From Bordetella genomosp. 2 (lineage in GTDB: Bacteria; Pseudomonadota; Gammaproteobacteria; Burkholderiales; Burkholderiaceae_B): 64,000 nt of DNA. Location: assembly GCF_002261345.1 (NCBI RefSeq), contig NZ_NEVT01000006.1:1178001-1242000 (forward strand), read 5' to 3'. Positions 36,520-47,687 of this stretch are shown in pieces. The position numbers and the translations under genes were made by a program. The notes under the pieces were generated by a model that made no database searches, had not been told where the DNA came from, and saw only the letters and a program-made list of their open reading frames with translations. The number at the start of each line of letters is the position of its first letter. The first letter of the stretch is position 1.

Positions 36520-36532
36520 GGTCGCGGCTTCC

Positions 36533-37993
<1,461 letters not shown>

Positions 37994-38264
37994 GGCGCTA
38001 TGGCTGGCCTTGAGATGTTCCGTGAGAAAGTGCCGCAGGGCGGCCCGCGTGCCGACCCGGCGGCCGCTTCGGCGCCCGGCCCGGTCGGACGCCGCGGCCA
38101 TGGAACGCAACACATGGGCCGCGGCGGCGGGGTTGCATCAAGCCCGCGACATCGGGCCGATGAGCCGCAAACACAACCGGGGCTAAAATGGCGGTCGTCA
38201 AGTATAGCAAGCGGCCTCGTCGCGCCGAGCGCGGCCGGCCGATTTTTTAACGGATGCCCTCGCA

Positions 38265-38951
38265 ATGATCAACCGGCTCACCCGTGTCACACTGCTGATA
38301 TTGGCGCTGGCCGCCCTGCCGGCCGGCGGCGCCATGGCCCAGGCCATGGGCGGCGGCGGCACCCTGCCCGATACCGGCATCGACACCCGCACCAAGCTCG
38401 ACCCGCCGCCGCCCGAAGGCGGCTGGAAAGCCCTGGCGAACCTGCTCGAGGCGCTCAAGCCCGGCGTCGATACCCGCCTGGATCCGACCCCTTCCCAGAT
38501 CACCGACCACATCGAGCGCCTGCTCAACAGCGGGCGCAACCAGGAAGCCCTGGAACTGATCGAGAAACGCATTGCCGAAACCCAGGGGCAGCGCGGCACC
38601 GACGTGCAGCTGATGTTCCAGCACGCGCGGGCGCTCGCCGCGCTGGGCCGCACGGCCGAGGCGATCGACCTGTACACCGAGATGACCGTGCGCTTCCCCG
38701 AATTGCCCGAGCCCTGGAACAACCTGGCCGCGCTGCATGCGCAGCAGGGCGACCTGGACCGGGCGCACGACGCTTTGCAGATGGCGCTGCGCGCCAACCC
38801 GGACTACCCGGCGGCACGCGCCAACATGGCCGATATCCAGCTCATGATGGCGCTGCGCACCTATCGCAAGGCTGCGAACGAGGGCGTGCCCGGCATGGAT
38901 GCCAAGGCACGCGAAATCGAGAAACTGCTGAAGGAAAGCCAACATCCATGA
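38265..38951 (+). CDS. Exported tetratricopeptide-repeat protein
   Basis: A 228-residue protein with a signal peptide (to about residue 26, GAMAQAMG) and two to three TPR units between about residues 100 and 190 ([40 protein letters not shown]). It is probably periplasmic and may act as a scaffold, as in Neisseria and Burkholderia TPR proteins beside ppiB. Its stop overlaps the PPIase start (ATGA), implying coupled translation with the isomerase. Confidence 0.85.
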   Translation: MINRLTRVTLLILALAALPAGGAMAQAMGGGGTLPDTGIDTRTKLDPPPPEGGWKALANLLEALKPGVDTRLDPTPSQITDHIERLLNSGRNQEALELIEKRIAETQGQRGTDVQLMFQHARALAALGRTAEAIDLYTEMTVRFPELPEPWNNLAALHAQQGDLDRAHDALQMALRANPDYPAARANMADIQLMMALRTYRKAANEGVPGMDAKAREIEKLLKESQHP

Positions 38952-39595
38952 TTTCGCGCTACTCTCCGCTTCATCTGCTGCGCCTGATGGCGTGCACGTT
39001 CGCGCTGGCCGCCGTGGCGCCGGCGAGCGCCGGCGCCCAGCCGGCCGACCAACCCACCTCCACCACCTCAGAAGGCACGAAACCCATGAGCACCCAACCC
39101 CGCGTCAAACTGCAAACCAACCAGGGCGAGATCGTCATCACCCTGGATGCGGAAAAGGCGCCCAAGACCGTGGAGAACTTCCTCGGCTACGTCAAGAGCG
39201 GCTTCTATGACGGCACCGTCTTCCATCGCGTGATCGACGGCTTCATGATCCAGGGCGGCGGCTTCGAGCCCGGCCTGAAGCAGAAGCCCACCCAGGCCCC
39301 CATCGAGAACGAGGCCAACAACGGCCTGAAGAACGACAAGTACACCCTGGCCATGGCCCGCACCAGCGACCCGCACTCGGCCACCGCCCAGTTCTTCATC
39401 AACGTGGCCGACAACGATTTCCTGAATTTCACCGCGCCCACGCCGAACGGCTGGGGCTATGCCGTGTTCGGCAAGGTCACCGAGGGCACCGAGGTGGTCG
39501 ACAAGATCAAGGGCGTCAAGACCGGCAACAGCGGGTTCCACCAGAACGTGCCGGTCGAGGACGTGGTCATCGAGAAGGCCCTGGTCCTTGAATAA
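38948..39595 (+). CDS. Cyclophilin-type peptidyl-prolyl cis-trans isomerase
   Basis: A 215-residue product: residues 1 to about 31 form a signal peptide ([20 protein letters not shown]), a short linker follows, then a cyclophilin domain ([43 protein letters not shown]). An internal ATG at 39086 starts exactly at the cyclophilin ([10 protein letters not shown]) and has AAGG upstream, so a cytoplasmic 169-residue form may also be made. It accelerates proline isomerisation. The first ATG overlaps the TPR gene and its 3' end overlaps lpxH. Confidence 0.9.
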   Translation: MISRYSPLHLLRLMACTFALAAVAPASAGAQPADQPTSTTSEGTKPMSTQPRVKLQTNQGEIVITLDAEKAPKTVENFLGYVKSGFYDGTVFHRVIDGFMIQGGGFEPGLKQKPTQAPIENEANNGLKNDKYTLAMARTSDPHSATAQFFINVADNDFLNFTAPTPNGWGYAVFGKVTEGTEVVDKIKGVKTGNSGFHQNVPVEDVVIEKALVLE

Positions 39596-40358
39596 GATCG
39601 TGCTGCAGGGCCCGGTCTGGCTGGCCTCGGACATGCACCTGGGGCCGGCCGCGCCGGCCACCGGGGAAGCGTTCCTGGGCTTGCTGGAAGCGGCGGCCGG
39701 CGAGGCCGCCGCCCTGCTTCTGCCGGGCGATATCTTCGACGCCTGGATCGGCGACGACGTGATCGGCGCCGCCCCGCCCTGGCTGGCGGCCGTGCTGCAG
39801 GGCCTGCAGCGCACGGCGGCGCGCATCCCGGTCTGGCTGGGACGCGGCAACCGCGACTTCCTCATGGGCGCCGGCCTGGCCGATGCCCTGAACGCCCGCT
39901 TGCTGCCCGAACCCGCGCTGCTGGAAACCGACTACGGCCGCGTGCTGCTGACCCACGGCGACGAATACTGCATCGACGACGCCGCCTACCAGCAGTTCCG
40001 CGCCATGGTGCGCAACCCGCAATGGCAGGAACAGTTCCTGGCCAAGAGCGTCCCGGAACGCCTGGCGCTGGCCCAGCAGGCGCGCGGCGAGAGCCAGGCG
40101 GCCAACCAGATGAAGTCCGCCGAGATCATGGACGTCAATGCGCAGGCAATCGAAGACGCCTTCCGCGCGGCCGACGTCGACATCATCGTGCACGGCCATA
40201 CGCACCGGCCCGGACGCCACGTGCTGCAAGTGGACGGCCGCCGGCGCGAGCGCTGGGTGCTGCCCGATTGGGACTGCGACCACGCCGACCCGCCGCGCGG
40301 CGGCTGGCTGGTCATCGACCGCGACGGCCTCGAGCTGTACGACCTCGACACCGCCTGA
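39588..40358 (+). CDS. lpxH: UDP-2,3-diacylglucosamine diphosphatase
   Basis: A 256-residue calcineurin-type phosphoesterase of lipid A synthesis: it cleaves UDP-2,3-diacylglucosamine to lipid X and UMP. Metal motifs are SDMHLG (Asp15, His17), [23 protein letters not shown] and GHTHRPGRH. No ATG fits. The TTG at 39588 has GAGAAGG nine bases upstream and overlaps the PPIase stop; a GTG at 39600 is the alternative. It is the last gene of the TPR-PPIase-lpxH unit and is followed by a strong terminator. Confidence 0.93.
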   Translation: MNKIVLQGPVWLASDMHLGPAAPATGEAFLGLLEAAAGEAAALLLPGDIFDAWIGDDVIGAAPPWLAAVLQGLQRTAARIPVWLGRGNRDFLMGAGLADALNARLLPEPALLETDYGRVLLTHGDEYCIDDAAYQQFRAMVRNPQWQEQFLAKSVPERLALAQQARGESQAANQMKSAEIMDVNAQAIEDAFRAADVDIIVHGHTHRPGRHVLQVDGRRRERWVLPDWDCDHADPPRGGWLVIDRDGLELYDLDTA

Positions 40359-40369
40359 CACCTCGCAGC

Positions 40370-40408
40370 GCAAAAAAAAACCGGGCCACGGCCCGGTTTT
40401 TTTTGCGC
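40370..40408. terminator. Strong bidirectional intrinsic terminator between lpxH and uppP
   Basis: AAAAAAAAACCGGGCC-AC-GGCCCGGTTTTTTTT is symmetrical, with a nine-base A run and an eight-base T run. It ends lpxH on the plus strand and uppP on the minus strand, whose stop codons lie at 40356-40358 and 40422-40424. Confidence 0.95.
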
Positions 40409-40421
40409 CACGGACGCCGGC

Positions 40422-41285
40422 TCAATGCGTCGCCAGCCAGATGGCCACCACGATGCCGAGCGCGATGCGGTACCAGGCGAAGCCCCGGTACGTGTGGTTG
40501 GCCACGAAGCGCAGCACGGCCCGCACCACCACCAGGGCGCTGAGGAACGCGGCCACGAAGCCGACGGCGATGCCGGAGATATCCTGGCGGCTGAGCAGGT
40601 CGATGTTGCGGTACATGTCGTACGTGGCCGCGCCCAGCATGGTCGGCATGGCCAGGAAGAACGAGAACTCGGTGGCCGTCTTGCGCTGGATGCCGGCGAT
40701 CATGCCGCCGATGATGGTGGCGCCGGACCGCGAGGTGCCCGGGATCATCGCCACGCATTGCGCCACGCCCACGCCCAGCGCCTGCTTCCAGGTGATCTGC
40801 TCCAGCGTGTGGGCGGAGGCGCGCTCGTCGGATGCGGTGTCGTCGGCCGCGCCCGGCGCGTCGCCCGGCGTATGGTGCGTGCGGCGCTCCACCCATAGCA
40901 TGATCAGCCCGCCCAGCACCAGCGTCACGGCCACCACGCCCGGGTGATAGAACACCTGCTTGATGGTCTTGATGAAGATCGCGCCGATCACCGCCGCCGG
41001 CAGGAAGGCCAGCAGCAGGTTGCGCGTGAAGGCCACTTCGGCGGGCACGCCGGTGAGCGTGCCGTGGATGAGCTGCCACAGCCGCGCGCGGAAGATCCAC
41101 ATCACCGCCAGGATCGAGCCGAACTGGATCACCACCTCGAACACCTTGCCCGAGCTGGAGGCGAAGTCGATCCAGTTGCCGAACAGGATCAGGTGCCCGG
41201 TGCTGGAGACCGGAATGAACTCGGTCAGGCCTTCGATGATGCCGAGGAAGAATGCTTTGATCAGGTAGATGGTGCTGTCGGTCAC
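40422..41285 (-). CDS. uppP: Undecaprenyl-diphosphatase
   Basis: A 287-residue inner-membrane phosphatase (BacA family) that recycles the lipid carrier of peptidoglycan synthesis and gives bacitracin tolerance. The family motifs are LGIIEGLTEFIPVSSTGHLI and the later MIPGTSRSGATI. About eight membrane segments are present. The start is a GTG at 41285; no ATG fits the conserved N-terminus. A charged loop (APGAADDTASDERASAH, about residues 145-162) lengthens it against E. coli UppP (273). Confidence 0.94.
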   Translation of the reverse strand: MTDSTIYLIKAFFLGIIEGLTEFIPVSSTGHLILFGNWIDFASSSGKVFEVVIQFGSILAVMWIFRARLWQLIHGTLTGVPAEVAFTRNLLLAFLPAAVIGAIFIKTIKQVFYHPGVVAVTLVLGGLIMLWVERRTHHTPGDAPGAADDTASDERASAHTLEQITWKQALGVGVAQCVAMIPGTSRSGATIIGGMIAGIQRKTATEFSFFLAMPTMLGAATYDMYRNIDLLSRQDISGIAVGFVAAFLSALVVVRAVLRFVANHTYRGFAWYRIALGIVVAIWLATH

Positions 41286-41306
41286 GGTGCGTGGCAGGTG
41301 AAAGGG

Positions 41307-42893
41307 TTATTGGCTGTCGTCGGCGGCGGCGCCTTCGGAGGGGTCGAGCGGCAGGCGCTCGACCCGTACCGAGGCGATGCGCCGGCCGTCCAGTTCCAGC
41401 ACTTCGAAGCGGAAGCGGTGGTGCGGCCCGTCGTACTCGCAGCTGTCGCCCGGCTGGGGCAGGTGCCCGAAGCGCGCCAGCAGGTAGCCCGCCAGGGTGG
41501 AGTAATCCTGCGAGTCGTCGATGAGCCCTTCGGTTTCCAGGACCTGCTCGACGTGGTGCAGGTCGGCCGCGCCGTCGATCTTCCAGACATCGTCTTCGAC
41601 CGCGGTGATGTCGGGCAGTTCATCCTCGTCGGGGAATTCGCCGGCGATGGCCTCGAACACGTCGATGGGCGTCACCAGGCCTTCGATGGCGCCGAATTCG
41701 TCGGCCACCAGCACCAGTTGGCCGCGCGACCGCTTGAGCGTGTCCATCAGGCGCAGGATGCCGATCGACTCGTGCACGATGATGGGGTCGCGCAGGCGGT
41801 TGCGGCGCACCCGGCCGTCGGTGATCAGGTCGGCCACCAGGTCCTTGGCGCGGCCGATGCCGATCACTTCGTCCAGCGAGCCGCGGCACACCGGGAAAAA
41901 GCTGTGCGGGGCCTCGGTGATCTGCCGCTGGATGGTCTGCGCGTCGTCGTCGATGTTGACCCACGACACCTCGGTGCGCGGCGTCATGATGGACCGGATG
42001 GAGCGCTCGGCCAGGGTCAGCACGCCGCTGACCATGTTGCGCTCTTCCACGCCGAAGGCCGGCACGGCGGGCACGGCGGCATTGGCCACCACCGTCTCCT
42101 CGCCGTCGGGCGGGCGCTTGCCCAGCATGCGCAGCACGGCGCTGGCGGTGCGCTCGCGCATGGGGCGCGAGGCGTCCAGGCGCAGCAGGTTGCGGCGCGC
42201 CACCTGGTTCAGGGCCTCGATGGCGACCGAGAAGCCGATGGCGGCGTACAGGTAGCCCTTGGGCACCTTGAAACCGAAGCTCTCGGCCAGCAGCGAGAAG
42301 CCGATCATGAGCAGGAAGCCCAGGCACAGCACCACCACGGTGGGGTGGGCGTTGACGAAGCGGGTGAGCGGCTTGGACGCCAGCAGCATGATGCCGATGG
42401 CGACGGTGACCGCGATCATCATGATGGCCAGGTGATCGACCATGCCCACGGCGGTGATGACCGAGTCCAGCGAGAACACCGCGTCGAGCACGACGATCTG
42501 CGTCACGATGACCCAGAAGCTGGCGTAGACGCGCGGGCCCGAGGCGTGGACGCTCTGGCTGCCCTCGAGCCGCTCGTGCAGTTCGAGCGTGCCCTTGAAG
42601 AGCAGGAACAGGCCGCCCGCCAGGAGGATCAGGTCGCGGCCCGAGAACGACATGGGGCCGATGGAGAACAAGGGAGCGGTCAGGGTGACCAGCCAGGACA
42701 TCACCGACAGCAGGCCCAGCCGCATCAGGAGGGCCAGGGACAGGCCCACGATACGCGCGCGGTCGCGCTGCGCGGGGGGCAGCTTGTCGGCCAGGATGGC
42801 GATGAAGATGAGGTTGTCGATCCCGAGGACGATTTCAAGGACGACCAGGGTAAGCAGGCCGACCCACGCGGCGGGGTCAAGCAGCCACTCCAT
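41307..42893 (-). CDS. TerC-family membrane protein with CBS pair and CorC/HlyC domain
   Basis: A 528-residue protein. Residues 1 to about 230 are a TerC membrane domain with about seven segments and the acidic [15 protein letters not shown] and [16 protein letters not shown] motifs. About 290-420 form two CBS domains ([34 protein letters not shown]). About 430-528 is a CorC transporter-associated domain. Homologues are E. coli YegH/YoaE; TerC proteins are linked to metal, probably manganese, export. The ATG at 42893 has GGAG upstream and was preferred over the in-frame TTG at 42923. Confidence 0.9.
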   Translation of the reverse strand: MEWLLDPAAWVGLLTLVVLEIVLGIDNLIFIAILADKLPPAQRDRARIVGLSLALLMRLGLLSVMSWLVTLTAPLFSIGPMSFSGRDLILLAGGLFLLFKGTLELHERLEGSQSVHASGPRVYASFWVIVTQIVVLDAVFSLDSVITAVGMVDHLAIMMIAVTVAIGIMLLASKPLTRFVNAHPTVVVLCLGFLLMIGFSLLAESFGFKVPKGYLYAAIGFSVAIEALNQVARRNLLRLDASRPMRERTASAVLRMLGKRPPDGEETVVANAAVPAVPAFGVEERNMVSGVLTLAERSIRSIMTPRTEVSWVNIDDDAQTIQRQITEAPHSFFPVCRGSLDEVIGIGRAKDLVADLITDGRVRRNRLRDPIIVHESIGILRLMDTLKRSRGQLVLVADEFGAIEGLVTPIDVFEAIAGEFPDEDELPDITAVEDDVWKIDGAADLHHVEQVLETEGLIDDSQDYSTLAGYLLARFGHLPQPGDSCEYDGPHHRFRFEVLELDGRRIASVRVERLPLDPSEGAAADDSQ

Positions 42894-43028
42894 CAAGTGC
42901 TCCAGAAGTTGCGGAACCGCCAATCGTACCTGGAAATCGCCTCACTTGCCGGCGAGATGGCTGCGGATGCGCCGGGAAACATGCTGTTTCGCGGGGGCCG
43001 CGCCAGTGTCGGGGCAGGCTGCCGCGCG

Positions 43029-43041
43029 GGGTGTCAGACAC
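43029..43041. repeat. Dispersed palindrome GGTGTCAGACACC
   Basis: A 13-base palindrome with six-base arms around one central base, in the gap between suhB and the TerC gene. The same element recurs at 61829-61843 and 61919-61931, with a degenerate copy at 61868-61881. It is a repeated intergenic element of unknown role. Confidence 0.8.
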
Positions 43042-43108
43042 CTACGGGCGCCAGGCGCCTGCGACCGCTGCGGCAGCGGCGCGGGCGCCGGGCGCCCGTC
43101 GCGTGGGA

Positions 43109-43891
43109 TCAGCCCTGCTTGGGCTGCAGCGCGGCCAGCATCTGGGCGAAGATCTTGGGGCTGCCGGCCAGCACGTTGCCGGAATCCATCCAGCCCTGCT
43201 CGCCGTCGAAGTCGGCCACCAGGCCGCCAGCCTCTTGCACCAGCAGGCTGCCGGCGGCGAGGTCCCAGGCCTTGAGCTTGACGCCGCAGAAGCCGTCCAG
43301 GCGGCCGGCGGCCACGTAGGCCAGGTCCAGCACGGTGGACCCGAGGCGGCGCACGCCGGTGCTGCCTTCGGACATCTGGCGGAAACGCCCGCCCCCGGCG
43401 TCGATGTCGCCCGACTTGGGCCAGTGCGCCCCCAGCAGCGCCTCGCTGTAGCGGGTGCGGCCCGAGACGCGCACGCGGCGGTCGTTCAGGAAGGTGCCGC
43501 TGCCGCGGCTGGCGGTGAACAGCTCGTTGCGCGAGGGATCGTAGACCACCGCCTGCGTGACCTGGCCGCGCTGCGTCAGCGCGATGGACACGGCATAGTT
43601 GGGCAGCCCGTGGATGAAATTGGTGGTGCCGTCGAGCGGATCGATGATCCACTGGAACTCGGCCTGTTCCGGGCCTTGCAGGCCGAATTCCTCGCCCAGG
43701 ACCGCGTGGTCGGGATAGGCGGCCTGCAGGGTCTCGACGATGGAGGCCTCGGAAGCGCGGTCGACTTCCGTGACATAATCGCGCGGCCCCTTGCGAGCCA
43801 CGCTGAGGCGTTCCAAATCGAGGCTGGCACGATTGATGATGGTGCCGGCACGCCGGGCCGCCTTGATGGCGGTATTGAGCATCGGGTGCAT
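43109..43891 (-). CDS. suhB: Inositol monophosphatase family protein
   Basis: A 260-residue Mg-dependent phosphatase with GEEFG, IDPLDGTTNFIHGLP and the C-terminal KAWDLAAGSLLVQEAGG, the complete IMPase signature set. In enterobacteria SuhB also joins the rRNA antitermination complex. The ATG at 43891 (MHPMLNTAIKAARRAG) is the conserved start; a longer frame to 43963 adds an unlike leader. It is divergent from trmJ, with 109 bases between. Confidence 0.92.
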   Translation of the reverse strand: MHPMLNTAIKAARRAGTIINRASLDLERLSVARKGPRDYVTEVDRASEASIVETLQAAYPDHAVLGEEFGLQGPEQAEFQWIIDPLDGTTNFIHGLPNYAVSIALTQRGQVTQAVVYDPSRNELFTASRGSGTFLNDRRVRVSGRTRYSEALLGAHWPKSGDIDAGGGRFRQMSEGSTGVRRLGSTVLDLAYVAAGRLDGFCGVKLKAWDLAAGSLLVQEAGGLVADFDGEQGWMDSGNVLAGSPKIFAQMLAALQPKQG

Positions 43892-44000
43892 AAAATTCCG
43901 TACGAATGCGGTGAGGGCTGCCACCCGGGCGGCCTTGCCGGAAAACCGCGGCAACGACCCCAAAAACCAGGAAGGCGCTGAGCCAAACTTGGCATTTTAA

Positions 44001-44768
44001 ATGACTCAAGCATTTTCACGTGTTCAGTTCATCATGGTGCAGCCCAGCCACCCCGGAAACGTGGGTTCGGCGGCGCGCGCCATCAAGACCATGGGCTTTG
44101 CCGACCTGATCCTGGTCGAGCCGCGCCAGCCGGACATCGCGTCGCAGCCCGAAGCCCTGGCGCTGGCCAGCGGCGCCGTGGACGTGCTCGAGCGCGCCCG
44201 GGTCTGCGCCACCCTCGAAGAAGCCCTGGCGCCGGTCACCCTGGCGTTCGCCCTGACGGCCCGGGTGCGCGACCTGGGCCCGCCGCCCTGCGACATCCGC
44301 CAGGCCGCCGAACTGGCCCGGGACCACCTGTCGGCCGACGGCCAGGCGCGCGCCGCGGTGGTGCTGGGCACGGAGCGGTCCGGCCTCACCAACGCGCAGA
44401 TCGCCCTGTGCCACCGCATCTGCCACATCCCGGCCAACCCCGAGTACAGCTCGCTGAACGTCGCGCAGGCCCTGCAGCTGGCCGCCTGGGAGATGCGCTA
44501 CGCCCTGCTGGCCGGCGCGGGCGCTGCACTGCTGCCGGCCTCGGCGGCGCACGAGCCCGACCCGGGCGCGGCGCCCGCCACCGGACAGGCCGTGCAGGCC
44601 TTCCTGGCGCACTGGGAAGAGGCGCTGGTCCACGTGCAGTTCCTCGACCCGGCCCACCCCAAGAAGCTGATGCCGCGCATGCGGCACCTTTTCAGCCGCT
44701 GCGACCTGAGCCGCGACGAGGTGGACATGCTGCGCGGCGTGTGCACGGCCATGCTGCGCAAAAAATAA
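44001..44768 (+). CDS. trmJ: tRNA (cytidine/uridine-2'-O-)-methyltransferase TrmJ
   Basis: A 255-residue SPOUT-class methyltransferase that 2'-O-methylates position 32 of certain tRNAs. It shows FIMVQPSHPGNVGSAARAIK, GTERSGLTNAQIALCH and NPEYSSLNVAQALQLAAWE, the conserved trefoil-knot segments. A C-terminal extension with VHVQFLDPAHPKKLMPRMRH is typical of TrmJ. No strong ribosome site precedes the ATG at 44001. It is followed by a hairpin terminator. Confidence 0.94.
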   Translation: MTQAFSRVQFIMVQPSHPGNVGSAARAIKTMGFADLILVEPRQPDIASQPEALALASGAVDVLERARVCATLEEALAPVTLAFALTARVRDLGPPPCDIRQAAELARDHLSADGQARAAVVLGTERSGLTNAQIALCHRICHIPANPEYSSLNVAQALQLAAWEMRYALLAGAGAALLPASAAHEPDPGAAPATGQAVQAFLAHWEEALVHVQFLDPAHPKKLMPRMRHLFSRCDLSRDEVDMLRGVCTAMLRKK

Positions 44769-44790
44769 GGCGGGCCGTCGGCCCGCCTTT
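44769..44790 (+). terminator. Intrinsic terminator after trmJ
   Basis: GGCGGGCC-GTC-GGCCCGCC followed by TTT directly after the trmJ stop. The U-run is short, so termination may be partial. Confidence 0.7.
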
Positions 44791-44830
44791 GGTCGATGGC
44801 GGCGCCGGCCCGGCCGGCGCGCGCCAAAGC

Positions 44831-45823
44831 TCAGTCTACGCGCGCGCCCGAGGCCTTGACCACGGGAGCCCAGTTTTCGACTTCCGACTTGATGAAAGCG
44901 CCGAATTCGACCGGCGTGGTCTTCTCGCCCACGGCGCCCAGGCCCGCGAAGGCCTTCTGCACTTCGGGATTGTCCTGCGCCTTGACCATGGCGGCGTTCA
45001 GTTTCTCGATCACTTCGGGCGGCGTGCCGGCCGGTGCGATCAGGCCGAACCACGACGACACGTCGAACTTGTCGAAGCCGGATTCCTGCATGGTGGGCAG
45101 GTCCGGGGCGGTGGGCGAGCGCTTGGCGGTGGTGACGGCCAGCGCCTTCAGCTTGCCGCCCTGCACGTGCGGCCACGAGGACGGCATGTTGTCGAACATG
45201 AACTGCACCTGGCCGCCGATCAGGTCGGTGACGGCCGGGGCGCTGCCCTTGTACGGGACGTGCAGGACGTCCAGGCCGGCGCGCATCTTGAAGAGCTCGC
45301 CCGCCATGTGGATGGAGGTGCCGCTGCCCGACGAGGCGAACGCCAGCTTGCCGGGGTTGGCCTTGGCGTAGTCGACCAGTTCCTGCACCGACTTGACCGG
45401 CACCTTCGGGTTGACCACCAGGATGTTCGGCACCTTGGCGCCCAGCGCCACCGGGGTGAAGTCCTTGGTCAGGTCGAAGGACACGTTCTTGTAGAGCGTC
45501 TGGTTGATGGCGCTGGTGACCGCGACGAACAGCAGCGTGTAGCCGTCCGGCTTGGCGCGCGCCACGTAGTCGGTGGCGATGTTGCTGCCGGCGCCCGGCT
45601 TGTTCTCGACCACGAACGACTGGCCCAGCTCCTGGGTGAGTTCCTTGGCCATGATGCGCGCGATCACGTCGGTGGTGCCGCCGGCGGAAAAGCCGACCAC
45701 GATGTGGACGGGCTTGTCGGGGTAGGCGGCATGGGCGCTGGCGCCCACGGCGAGCGCGCCCAGGGCGCTGGCCAGCAGCGTGGCGGCGTGGCGGAGGAAG
45801 CGGGGTTTCTGACCTTTGGTCAT
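44831..45823 (-). CDS. Bug-family periplasmic binding protein
   Basis: A 330-residue TctC/Bug protein with a signal peptide ending near ASAHAAYPD (about residue 33) and the family signature YPDKPVHIVVGFSAGGTTD, VENKPGAGSN and KPDGYTLLFV. It would bind a carboxylate in the periplasm; there is no adjacent TctAB membrane gene. AGGAGACACCTAC precedes the ATG. It is divergent from an IclR regulator gene, which most likely controls it. Confidence 0.9.
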   Translation of the reverse strand: MTKGQKPRFLRHAATLLASALGALAVGASAHAAYPDKPVHIVVGFSAGGTTDVIARIMAKELTQELGQSFVVENKPGAGSNIATDYVARAKPDGYTLLFVAVTSAINQTLYKNVSFDLTKDFTPVALGAKVPNILVVNPKVPVKSVQELVDYAKANPGKLAFASSGSGTSIHMAGELFKMRAGLDVLHVPYKGSAPAVTDLIGGQVQFMFDNMPSSWPHVQGGKLKALAVTTAKRSPTAPDLPTMQESGFDKFDVSSWFGLIAPAGTPPEVIEKLNAAMVKAQDNPEVQKAFAGLGAVGEKTTPVEFGAFIKSEVENWAPVVKASGARVD

Positions 45824-45843
45824 GTAGGTGTCTCCTGTGACTC

Positions 45844-45858
45844 GTCCGTAGAGCGGAC
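45844..45858. promoter_or_regulatory. Candidate IclR operator between the Bug and IclR genes
   Basis: GTCCG-TAGAG-CGGAC is a perfect inverted repeat with a five-base spacer, 21 bases from the Bug start codon in the divergent gap. A partial second copy, GGACGTAGAGGG, follows at 45864-45875. The arrangement fits binding by the IclR protein at 45992, by inference only. Confidence 0.5.
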
Positions 45859-45991
45859 GCTATGGACGTAGAGGGCCCGATTTTCCACTAGCCACGGCCG
45901 CTTGGGCAAGGTAGAGTCCACGCCACGGACAGTGGGTTTCCCTATAGTCCTAGTCCTACGCATATACGACAGGTTGTTACCAGAGGATTGC

Positions 45992-46750
45992 ATGCCGAGT
46001 TCAGAGCATTCCGCCGGTCCGCGCACCCTGCGCCGCGGGCTGGCGGTGCTGGCCACGTTGCGCGACCATGGCGCGGCCGGGCTGAGCGTGACCGACATCG
46101 CGCGGTTGACCGCCATCCAGCGGCCCACCATCTACCGCCTGCTGGCGGCCCTGCTGGATGCCGGCTTGGTGCTGCCGGTGCCGGGCACCAAGAAATACCG
46201 CGCCCAGTGGGCCACCTGTACCGACCCTTCCACGCCCGACCCGCGCGTCAGCCAGACCCTGCCGATCCTGCGGCGGCTGGCCGAGCGCACCGGCGACGCG
46301 GTATTCCTGGTGGTGCGCGAAGGCGACGAATCGGTCAGCCTGCATCGCGAGATCGGCGGCTATCCGGTGCAGATACTGGCCACCTACGCCGGCAAGCGCC
46401 AGCCGCTGGGGGTGGGCTCGGGCGGCATGGCGCTGCTGGCAGCCCTGCCCGACCACGTGGCCCATGGCATTGTCGAGCGCAATTCCGGCTACCTGGACGA
46501 ATACGGCGGCATGACGCCGCATGAAATGCGGCGGCTGATCGAGAACACACGCGCGCGCGGCTATGCGGTGGTGGGCAACCACGCGGTGCGCGGCGCGCTC
46601 GGGGTGGGCTGCGCCCTGCTCGACCCGCAGGGCGCGCCGATCCTGGCGATCAGCGTCACGGCGATCATCGACCGCATGCCGGCGCCGCGCCAGCGCGAGA
46701 TCGCCGGCTGGATCCACGCCGAACTGGCGCGGCTGGCGCTGCGCGGCTGA
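45992..46750 (+). CDS. IclR-family transcriptional regulator
   Basis: A 252-residue regulator with an N-terminal winged helix (GLSVTDIARLTAIQRPTIYR) and the IclR effector domain (QPLGVGSGGMALLAALPDHV; GVGCALLDPQGAPILAISV). The ATG at 45992 follows AGAGGA and gives the usual N-terminus. It is divergent from the Bug binding-protein gene; local control of carboxylate uptake is the likely job. Confidence 0.9.
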   Translation: MPSSEHSAGPRTLRRGLAVLATLRDHGAAGLSVTDIARLTAIQRPTIYRLLAALLDAGLVLPVPGTKKYRAQWATCTDPSTPDPRVSQTLPILRRLAERTGDAVFLVVREGDESVSLHREIGGYPVQILATYAGKRQPLGVGSGGMALLAALPDHVAHGIVERNSGYLDEYGGMTPHEMRRLIENTRARGYAVVGNHAVRGALGVGCALLDPQGAPILAISVTAIIDRMPAPRQREIAGWIHAELARLALRG

Positions 46751-47590
46751 TCAGGCGGCCGCCGCGCCGCCCTCCTTGGGCCCCTGGATCTCGCGCACGG
46801 GGATGGGCGGCTTGAAGCCCGCCGAGCCGAGCGTCTGGCGGATCTGGTGGAACAGGTCCCAGCGCAGGTCCCAATACTGCGCGGAAGCGCACCACACCCG
46901 CACGTTGATCACGGTGCCGTTGTCCTTGTACTCGCTGACCTTGATCAGCGGCGCCGGGTCCTTCTGCACCATGGGGTGATCGGCCACCAGCGCGGCCAGG
47001 CGGTCCAGCGCCACGTTCAGGTCGTCGCCATAATGGACCGTGACGGGGATGTCGAGGCGGCGCGTCACGTTGCGGCTGTAGTTGGTGATGGTGGCGTTCC
47101 ACACCACGCTGTTGGGCAGCGAGACATGGATGCCGTCGACCTGCACCAGCCGGCACAGGAACAGCCCGACCTCTTCGACCGTGCCCTCGGTGCCGGTGCT
47201 GAGGGCCACGTACTCGCCGGCGCGCAGCGGCCGTAGGATCAGCAGCATGATGCCGGCCGCGATGTTCTGCAGGGTGTTCTGTAGCGCCAGGCCGACCGCC
47301 AGGCCGGCGGCGCCCAGCACCGCGATCAGGCTGGCGGTCTGCACGCCGAAGCGCGCCAGCACGGCGATCACGGTGAAAATGCGCACGGCCCACACCACCA
47401 CGCTGTAGAACATGGGCACGATGGTGGGATCGATGCGCGGCGAGCGTTGCGCGGCGCGGCGCACCCAGCGGCCCAGCAGCGACGATATCCACCAGCCGAT
47501 GATCAGTATCACCAGGGCCATGACGATATTGATGGCCCCGTCGGCCAGACGCGGCATCAGCGTTTCCAGGCTTGTCAGATATTCGTTCAT
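46751..47590 (-). CDS. MscS-family small-conductance mechanosensitive channel
   Basis: A 279-residue channel. Three membrane segments lie before about residue 125; the pore-lining helix is the Gly/Ala-rich AVLGAAGLAVGLALQNTLQN, followed by the MscS beta domain (GEYVALSTGTEGTVEEV) and GYKDNG-like C-terminal cage. It opens on membrane tension to release solutes in hypo-osmotic shock. The ATG at 47590 has GGGAG upstream. A Lys/Glu-Gly-Ala tail ends the protein. Single-gene unit. Confidence 0.93.
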   Translation of the reverse strand: MNEYLTSLETLMPRLADGAINIVMALVILIIGWWISSLLGRWVRRAAQRSPRIDPTIVPMFYSVVVWAVRIFTVIAVLARFGVQTASLIAVLGAAGLAVGLALQNTLQNIAAGIMLLILRPLRAGEYVALSTGTEGTVEEVGLFLCRLVQVDGIHVSLPNSVVWNATITNYSRNVTRRLDIPVTVHYGDDLNVALDRLAALVADHPMVQKDPAPLIKVSEYKDNGTVINVRVWCASAQYWDLRWDLFHQIRQTLGSAGFKPPIPVREIQGPKEGGAAAA

Positions 47591-47687
47591 GCGTGCTCCC
47601 ATGATGCGGCGCGCGCGAGGCGGCCGCGCGCGTGTTTGAACAGCCAGAGACTGTATCAGATGCGCATGGCGCCGCCAGCGGCCGGCC

